This document shows, in pieces, positions 59,696 through 64,000 of a DNA stretch of 64,000 nt. Origin of the DNA: an uncultured Clostridia bacterium (lineage in GTDB: Bacteria; Bacillota; Clostridia; Christensenellales; Borkfalkiaceae); NCBI GenBank assembly GCA_947631195.1, contig CANRKK010000005.1, positions 32,958-96,957 of the forward strand, read 5' to 3'. The notes beneath the pieces were generated by a model, which was given only the letters and a program-made list of their open reading frames with translations, was not told the DNA's origin and searched no databases. Made by a program: the position numbers and the translations under genes. Position 1 is the stretch's first letter. Each line of letters opens with the position of its first letter.

Positions 59696-59726
59696 GGGTT
59701 TCTCCTTAAGGGGAAGCCCTTTTTTT
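59696..59726 (+). terminator. intrinsic terminator of lysC
   Basis: Stem 59696-59705 with 59710-59719 (with G-U pairs), TTAA loop, then a run of seven T. Confidence 0.85.
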
Positions 59727-59808
59727 CACCCACGATAATCCGTTGAGCATATTATATAATACCGCACAGAGCGTGCGGCAACGAACGTTTAAACAAATGA
59801 GGTAACGA

Positions 59809-60393
59809 ATGTTCAAAAATTTAATATGCTATGCATGTTGCGGCTGCGGCGGTTGGAACGGATGCGGCTGGAACTGCAGTCAAAGCTGTAATTCCTGCAA
59901 CAGTTGCGGAATAACGCGCACAATATATATAAATACGGGCAACGGCACAGGCGGCGGAACAACGCCCGCGCCCCCCGTAACCCAGCCTGCCCTCACGCTC
60001 AGCAGCGTGTTGATCGCGTCAAATCCCGCGCTCACGGCAACGGACGGCCCCGTGCCCCTCACCGTAAGCGCAGTATATCCTGCGGGCTCAACGGCCATAA
60101 CCGTTTCCGGCAGTACGGCAACGCTTGTGGAGCCGGGGCTATACGAAATCACCTATGACGTCTCCCAGACGGGCGCAACGGGCGCGGCCAGCGCAGAACT
60201 GTATATAAACGACGTTCAGGCGGCGGCCACGGTGCGCGACATACAAAATTCTCCCAACGGCGCAACGTATTTTGTAAACACCACAACGCCCAACTCCACG
60301 GTGCAGTTGCAACTTTCCACGACAACCGGCATCACCGCGGGGGTCGCAAATCTGTTTATCAAACACTACACGGCTACGCAGGGCACAACTTAA
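59809..60393 (+). CDS. Cys-rich protein with C-terminal TNF/BclA-like beta domain
   Basis: 194 residues without a signal peptide. The N-terminal 33 residues have ten cysteines (CYACCGCGGWNGCGWNC, then SCNSCNSCG), next a short Gly/Thr/Pro linker (about 43-60), then an all-beta region of about 130 residues rich in Thr, Ala, Val and Asn (GLYEITYDVSQTGATGAASAELYINDVQ, with TVQLQLSTTTG at the end). The second part fits the trimeric jelly-roll of exosporium/spore-coat proteins such as BclA, and the Cys part could anchor or metal-bind. AGGTAACGA ribosome region. Confidence 0.65.
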   Translation: MFKNLICYACCGCGGWNGCGWNCSQSCNSCNSCGITRTIYINTGNGTGGGTTPAPPVTQPALTLSSVLIASNPALTATDGPVPLTVSAVYPAGSTAITVSGSTATLVEPGLYEITYDVSQTGATGAASAELYINDVQAAATVRDIQNSPNGATYFVNTTTPNSTVQLQLSTTTGITAGVANLFIKHYTATQGTT

Positions 60394-60419
60394 AAGGATT
60401 TGCCGGCATAAAACCAAAC

Positions 60420-60444
60420 GCCGCCGCGGCTCTGCCGCGGCGGC
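60420..60444. terminator. bidirectional intrinsic terminator
   Basis: Perfect 11-bp GC stem (60420-60430 with 60434-60444) between the Cys-rich gene and the convergent aldo/keto reductase gene; T-rich on the plus side (TGTTTATT). Confidence 0.75.
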
Positions 60445-60451
60445 TGTTTAT

Positions 60452-61273
60452 TCAGCTTCTGTAAGGTCTGGGGAACAGACCCTTTATTCCGTTTAACGTT
60501 TTCATGTCGTCCTCGGGAATTTCAAATCCGAGCTTAATGTTATCTGCGATTCTCGAGGGCGTAACCGACTTGGGCAGGGGCAACGTCCCGCGCTGCAAGC
60601 AATACTTTATGCACAGCTGCGCAAGGCTCACGCCGAGTTTGCCTGCGATATCCGCAATCTCTTTTATGCCGAGAATGTTTCCCGTCGCAAGAGGAGAATA
60701 GGCCTCAACCAAAATGCCCTGTTTTTTGCAGTACTCCCACACGGGCTCCTGCGTGTTGCCGATAAAAAATCTTATCTGGTTTACGGCAGGCACGACGCCC
60801 GTAGCCTTTATCAGCGGTTCTATATGCCCGCCGTTGAAATTTGAAACGCCTATGGAGCGCAGTTTACCCTCTTTTTGCAGGTCTATCAATGCTTTCCAGG
60901 CCTCGATATTCCCTTCGGTGCAGTCCGTTCCCACCGCAGACCATGGCCAGGGCGCGTGTATCAGATATAAATCGATATAATCCGTGCCGAGGGCTTTCAG
61001 CGATTTTTCGCAGTACTCCCTCGCGCCGTCATAAGTTTTTATGTCCGAGGGCAGTTTTGTGGTGATATAAATGTTTTCGCGGCCCGCGCCGCTGTCCCTA
61101 ACGGCTTGCCCCACGGCGTCCTCGTTGTCGTATGCGTACGCCGTGTCAACGTGCCTGTAACCGCAATCTATCGCCGCTCTCACGGCTTTGTATGCGTCGG
61201 ATTTTTCCGATTGCCAGGTTCCCAAACCTATCGAAGGGATATTGTTACTGTCGTTCAATAAAAAATCTTTCAT
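60452..61273 (-). CDS. aldo/keto reductase
   Basis: 273 residues from ATG 61273, behind AGGTGG; a frame start 27 nt upstream lacks a site. The catalytic tetrad is complete: Asp43 and Tyr48 in HVDTAYAYDNE, Lys73 in TTKLPSD, His106 in YLIHAPWP. SIGVSNFNGGH, VNQIRFFIG and LPLPKSVTPSRIADN complete the NADPH barrel. Length and motifs fit the 2,5-diketo-D-gluconate-reductase-like subgroup, with broad aldehyde or ketone substrates. Confidence 0.95.
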   Translation of the reverse strand: MKDFLLNDSNNIPSIGLGTWQSEKSDAYKAVRAAIDCGYRHVDTAYAYDNEDAVGQAVRDSGAGRENIYITTKLPSDIKTYDGAREYCEKSLKALGTDYIDLYLIHAPWPWSAVGTDCTEGNIEAWKALIDLQKEGKLRSIGVSNFNGGHIEPLIKATGVVPAVNQIRFFIGNTQEPVWEYCKKQGILVEAYSPLATGNILGIKEIADIAGKLGVSLAQLCIKYCLQRGTLPLPKSVTPSRIADNIKLGFEIPEDDMKTLNGIKGLFPRPYRS

Positions 61274-61444
61274 AATCCACCTGAAATTATTTAAGCACAA
61301 ACGAGAGCAAAAGTCAATACGGCAGTTGCTTTTTTAAAATTTCCGGAAATATCGTCAAAGCAATATTTCAGCTTGCATAAATTATAAGCCGAATTTAATT
61401 GACTGTTTTCCAAAAAAAATATATAATACAGAATAGAACAAATC

Positions 61445-61475
61445 AATAACGAGGCGTAGCGCAGTTGGTAGCGCG
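61445..61475 (+). repeat. duplicated 5' half of tRNA-Pro
   Basis: A 31-nt stretch, AATAACGAGGCGTAGCGCAG through TTGGTAGCGCG, is identical to 61618-61648, the upstream flank plus acceptor and D-arm of the tRNA-Pro gene. No anticodon or T-arm follows; the sequence turns into repeat element D. Confidence 0.9.
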
Positions 61476-61479
61476 ACGA

Positions 61480-61600
61480 GCGCGGAATTTTCAAAACAGT
61501 GGACACCCACTGTTTTGTCGCGCGAGAAGAGTGAGCGCATCCGTCCCGCGCGAACGGTGACCGAGGCAAAGGATGTCCTTACCTTTGCCGAGACAGAAGG
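61480..61600 (-). repeat. repeat element D next to the tRNA-Pro fragment
   Basis: The reverse complement reads GTTCGCGCGGGACGGATGCG...CAAAACAGTGG...CTGTTTTG...CCGCGCTCGT and matches about 40462-40545 closely, with an internal AAAACAGT/ACTGTTTT hairpin. It fills the space between the tRNA fragment and the complete tRNA gene. Confidence 0.75.
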
Positions 61601-61622
61601 ATAAAATCGGAAAAGAAAATAA

Positions 61623-61698
61623 CGAGGCGTAGCGCAGTTGGTAGCGCGTATGGTTCGGGACCATAAGGTCGTGGGTTCAAATCCCGTCGCCTCGACCA
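61623..61698 (+). tRNA. tRNA-Pro(CGG)
   Basis: Complete cloverleaf: acceptor CGAGGCG (61623-61629) with CGCCTCG (61688-61694), D-stem GCGC/GCGC, anticodon stem TATGG/CCATA with loop TTCGGGA (anticodon CGG), variable AGGTC, T-arm with TTCAAAT loop, discriminator A, and encoded CCA at 61696-61698. The T-stem has two G-U pairs. It lies beside a convergent integrase gene, so its 3' end is the probable attachment site. Confidence 0.96.
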
Positions 61699-61704
61699 AA
61701 ATTT

Positions 61705-61746
61705 GCCCGTTTTTTGAGCGATTTTTGCCCAAAAACGGGCTTTTTT
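61705..61746 (+). terminator. intrinsic terminator after tRNA-Pro
   Basis: GCCCGTTTTT (61705-61714) and AAAAACGGGC (61731-61740) with six T following. Confidence 0.88.
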
Positions 61747-61815
61747 CTGCTGTTTTTAAGTGCTATTTTTTACTTCTATTTCTCATTTTGGGGCATAAAT
61801 TGGGGCACAAATCGG

Positions 61816-63024
61816 CTACCAATTCAATTTAGCTCCCTCTTTTAAGAGGAACTCGTCGGATAAATCTGTGTATGTATTTCCAAGCTTTCCGAGCGAATGT
61901 CCCACAAAAGTGTCTCTCGCCACATCCGAAACGCCGCACTCCTGACAGCGGGTGTAAAAAGTCGTCCTCAAATCATACAAACGCTTTTTGGGGAAAATCT
62001 TGTGAAATCTCTCTCTTATGCGGTTTACACCGTAAAATTTCAATTCGTCTTTTCCCTCTAAATAGGGTTTGAGTTTGGCGATTATCGGTATCTTTTTGTA
62101 CTCCGTTTTACTGCCTTTCCGCTTGCTGTTTACCGACCTTATGAACGCGCCTTCGATTTTTGCCGTTTCGTATTCGTTGGGGCGAAGTCCCGTGTAGAGC
62201 GCGACCGCAAACATCAGTTGATAGGGCGTTCCTGCCGTGTCGGACAACAGTTTTTGTTCCTCATCTTTGGTGAGAGCCGTGCCGTGGCTTCTTTCATAGC
62301 TCTTGCGGAATACAAGCTCTATGGGGTTTGACGAAATCAGTCCGTGCTTTATCGCCATATTGAAAATTTGGTTGAGCATACAGAATATCTCGTCCGCCGT
62401 CTTGTTTTTACCTTGCTCGAACAGGCTGTCTATAAGCGTTTGGCACATATAGGGCGTTATGCTCTTTATGGGCGTATCTTTGAACCTTATTTTCAAGTGG
62501 TTATTGTACCTGTTCATCGCGTTTTTGAAGGTTTCGGGTGCGACTTTGCGTTTGTAGTAGGTCTCGAAAAAGTATTCGGCAAACCCAGTAAAAGATTTGG
62601 GAACGGTGTCGGTCTTATCTTGACCGTACTTTTCGACGTGGTTAAGTTTTTCAATGAATTTTTTCTTTGCTTCTTCAAGGTTGTTTGCCGATGCCGCTAT
62701 ATTGTAGCCGTTGCGGCGATAGCGGATTTCGTAATTCCAAGTATCAACGCCGCTTTTGCGTTTGCGGACATGGCAGGTGCAACCTTGCGTTCTGAATTCT
62801 TTCCTGAATGTTTTGGGCATTTTTGAAATCTCCTTATCGGAAAATTTCAAAGCCGCGCTATCGGTTAATTTACTGTCATGTTCGGGCACGGAAGTCAACG
62901 CTTTTAGCTTGTCCATCGAAATGGAATCAGCGGCGGCTCTTAATACAGCCATTGCCATCTCGTCGCTGCCTTCCGGTATCGCCCGTATGGTTTTCAAAAT
63001 GTTAGATAATTCCTGTTCTGTCAA
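61816..63024 (-). CDS. tyrosine-type site-specific integrase
   Basis: 402 residues from TTG 63024 (Shine-Dalgarno AAGGAG only 2 nt upstream, so the start could instead be an ATG further in, at 62958). A basic N-terminal arm-binding-like segment (about 80-135, CTCHVRKRKSGVDTWNYEIRYRRNG), SAM-like core-binding domain (about 145-235), then the catalytic domain with Arg in YTGLRPNE, a Lys-containing beta segment, Arg in LYDLRTTF (Thr replaces the usual His), His in FVGHSLGK and nucleophile Tyr in NTYTDLS. It should recombine the element with the 3' end of tRNA-Pro. Confidence 0.92.
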   Translation of the reverse strand: MTEQELSNILKTIRAIPEGSDEMAMAVLRAAADSISMDKLKALTSVPEHDSKLTDSAALKFSDKEISKMPKTFRKEFRTQGCTCHVRKRKSGVDTWNYEIRYRRNGYNIAASANNLEEAKKKFIEKLNHVEKYGQDKTDTVPKSFTGFAEYFFETYYKRKVAPETFKNAMNRYNNHLKIRFKDTPIKSITPYMCQTLIDSLFEQGKNKTADEIFCMLNQIFNMAIKHGLISSNPIELVFRKSYERSHGTALTKDEEQKLLSDTAGTPYQLMFAVALYTGLRPNEYETAKIEGAFIRSVNSKRKGSKTEYKKIPIIAKLKPYLEGKDELKFYGVNRIRERFHKIFPKKRLYDLRTTFYTRCQECGVSDVARDTFVGHSLGKLGNTYTDLSDEFLLKEGAKLNW

Positions 63025-63119
63025 TTCTCCTTAAATTTATTTTTGTGTAGTTACAATGTTCTCTCACCTCGTCGCAACAAACTGCGCTATAAACAATCTT
63101 GCTGTTCGCCAAATTGTAA

Positions 63120-63194
63120 TTAAGTTCCGTTGTTGCTCCTCTTCGCAAAAAGTATCGAAGAACTTTTTGCGAGTGCAGTTGTTACGATTTTCAC
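63120..63194 (-). CDS. possible 24-residue peptide gene
   Basis: GTG at 63194 is preceded by a strong AAGGAGG site with good spacing (7 nt); the frame gives MKIVTTALAKSSS... and ends in RSNNGT. A 11-bp inverted repeat (63143-63153 with 63162-63172) lies inside the frame. The peptide may be a leader or regulator ahead of the integrase. The evidence is only the RBS. Confidence 0.3.
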   Translation of the reverse strand: MKIVTTALAKSSSILFAKRSNNGT

Positions 63195-63225
63195 AAAAGT
63201 TCCTCCTTAATTTATTAAAAAGTAT

Positions 63226-63432
63226 TCAGTTGTGATTAAGTTGTTCTTTTAACGCTTGCCAGCCTGTATATATCAGTTGGACTTTGGTTATGCGATTATC
63301 TTTGAGAAACTTGTTCAGCTCCTCAAAGTCCATCCTGTTCATAGACGTTCCCCAAACCGCGTGAGCCGCTTTGCGTTCGTCCTTGTGTTTATCTTCATAA
63401 CGCTTATCTATTATCTTCTTTTCGGTTTTCAT
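63226..63432 (-). CDS. small hypothetical protein of the integrative element
   Basis: 68 residues with a GAGGTGAA ribosome site, 9 nt after the TnpV stop. It is charged at the N-terminus (MKTEKKIIDKRYEDKHKDERKAAHA), followed by MDFEELNKFLKDNRITKVQLIYTGWQALKEQ. I recognise no family. Size and position would fit a regulator or excisionase-type protein, but no HTH is clear. Confidence 0.6.
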   Translation of the reverse strand: MKTEKKIIDKRYEDKHKDERKAAHAVWGTSMNRMDFEELNKFLKDNRITKVQLIYTGWQALKEQLNHN

Positions 63433-63441
63433 TTCTTCACC

Positions 63442-63810
63442 TCATACATAAACTATCTCATTAAGAATTTCCGTTTCTATGACCTTTTGCATTTCGGTAA
63501 GCCTGCGGTAATCTTCCATAAAATTACCTGTCCTTTTGTACTGCTCGCTGTTTGAGAGCTTATTGTACATCACCTCATACAGTTCGTCCGCCTGCCTGTC
63601 TACTCCGTGCAAATAGTCTACAAGCTCGTTGTTTGCTATCATTACCCAATACCTCGCGGTTTGATGTTCCGAAAGATACTGTTTTGCAAGTGTGCCGTAC
63701 TTGCCATAGACTTGCTTTTGCGGCTTTAAAAGCTGTTGATACCTTTTAATTTCGGGTACAGTCAGCCCCTCGCCGTTTTCAACCTTTTGCAATAGTTCTT
63801 TATCTGTCAT
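63442..63810 (-). CDS. TnpV-like transposon-encoded protein
   Basis: 122 residues from ATG 63810 with a clear GGAGG site; a longer frame start at 63867 lies within the promoter. VPEIKRYQQLLKPQKQVYGKYGTLAKQYLSEHQTARYW and the DRQADELYEVMYNKL helix, ending EILNEIVYV, match the TnpV family found in conjugative transposons of Clostridia. Function unknown. Its promoter is flanked by 15-bp direct repeats. Confidence 0.78.
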   Translation of the reverse strand: MTDKELLQKVENGEGLTVPEIKRYQQLLKPQKQVYGKYGTLAKQYLSEHQTARYWVMIANNELVDYLHGVDRQADELYEVMYNKLSNSEQYKRTGNFMEDYRRLTEMQKVIETEILNEIVYV

Positions 63811-63826
63811 AAAAACCTCCTTACTG

Positions 63827-63892
63827 AATGTTAATACGATTATAGCGACCCGACAAGGCAATGTCAAGCGTTTTACAAATGTTAATACGATT
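63827..63892 (-). promoter_or_regulatory. promoter of the TnpV gene with flanking direct repeats
   Basis: Minus-strand TTGACA (63867-63862), 17-nt spacer, TATAAT (63844-63839). The 15-bp direct repeats AATGTTAATACGATT occur at 63827-63841 (over the -10 box) and at 63878-63892 (upstream of the -35 box), as expected for an operator pair. Confidence 0.75.
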
Positions 63893-63905
63893 TACTTGCT
63901 CCAAC

Positions 63906-63939
63906 GCTCAAATGTAAAGTTAAGGCTCAAATGTAAAGT
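63906..63939. repeat. 19-bp period direct repeat
   Basis: GCTCAAATGTAAAGT occurs at 63906-63920 and 63925-63939. It may be a binding site (recombinase or replication protein) or part of an intergenic spacer of the element. Confidence 0.6.
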
Positions 63940-64000
63940 AAAGTGCCAGTTTGTAAGATTAAGTTCTAATTGGCGCATTTTTGTAAAAGTAACTGCAAAA

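Larger units (their letters stand above)
61670..64000. mobile_element. integrase end of an integrative element at tRNA-Pro, continues beyond the window
   Basis: Gene order tRNA-Pro / tyrosine integrase / small ORFs / TnpV gene, with AT content, repeats and short ORFs unlike the flanking genome. The integrase 3' end faces the tRNA 3' end, the usual layout of tRNA-targeted elements. The other attachment site is not in the window, so only one end is visible. Confidence 0.75.

Noticed and set aside
61445..61475. Second tRNA-Pro gene
   Set aside because: Only the 5' half is present; anticodon, T-arm and 3' acceptor strand are missing.

Overview
The window looks like part of the chromosome of an anaerobic, Gram-positive Clostridia-type bacterium (Bacillota), with moderately high GC and strong sigma-A promoters (TTGACA-17-TATAAT). 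Evidence: the gene orders secG-rnr-smpB, obgE-yhbY-nadD-yqeK-rsfS and ecfA-ecfA-ecfT-truA; a one-chain pyruvate:ferredoxin oxidoreductase; a CdaA-type diadenylate cyclase; DUF1540 and DUF1934 proteins; and lipobox lipoproteins. A gut lineage is plausible but is an inference.

Layout. 1-7.2 kb: end of a membrane protein, a small Cys-rich DUF1540 gene, rplI, a LemA/DUF2207 pair, a NUDIX hydrolase, and a UDP-sugar pyrophosphorylase coupled to a secreted trypsin-like protease. 7.2-14.9 kb (minus strand): metA-metY, smpB, rnr, secG, a drug/metabolite transporter and gpmI. 15-21.3 kb: glycolytic genes (tpiA, pgk) mixed with dispersed repeats, two lipoproteins and an XRE regulator. 21.4-28.7 kb: DUF1934, a metallo-beta-lactamase-fold protein, a degenerate Rho-like protein, obgE, yhbY, a nadD-yqeK fusion, rsfS and deoC. 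29-33 kb: a RecD/Dda-like helicase, pgi and an alpha/beta hydrolase.

33-40 kb: a complete polyamine operon (arginine decarboxylase, SpeE, carboxyspermidine dehydrogenase, carboxyspermidine decarboxylase, agmatine deiminase, N-carbamoylputrescine amidase). Its long leader ends in an intrinsic terminator just before the first gene, as in an attenuator or riboswitch. 40-43.8 kb: accessory material, namely a repeat-rich stretch, a second XRE/lipoprotein module with a CFI-box protein, and an IS30 element. 43.8-61.3 kb: nifJ, an ECF transporter module with fused ATPases plus truA, mnmE, a LysR regulator, an acyltransferase, holA, cdaA with a 35-residue CdaR-like peptide, DUF1015, aspartate kinase, a Cys-rich surface-type protein and an aldo/keto reductase. 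61.4-64 kb: tRNA-Pro(CGG) with a duplicated 5' half, then the integrase end of an integrative element carrying a TnpV gene.

How the genes work together. gpmI, tpiA, pgk, pgi and nifJ form a fermentative glycolysis-to-acetyl-CoA set. metA and metY make homocysteine through O-acetylhomoserine. The polyamine operon converts arginine to putrescine and then spermidine; the carboxyspermidine route draws on aspartate semialdehyde, downstream of the aspartate kinase. The most unusual items are the ATPase-dead Rho-like protein next to obgE, the attenuated polyamine leader, two XRE/lipoprotein modules with operators inside the promoter, a set of apparently leaderless genes with identical -10-to-start spacing, and several families of intergenic repeats.
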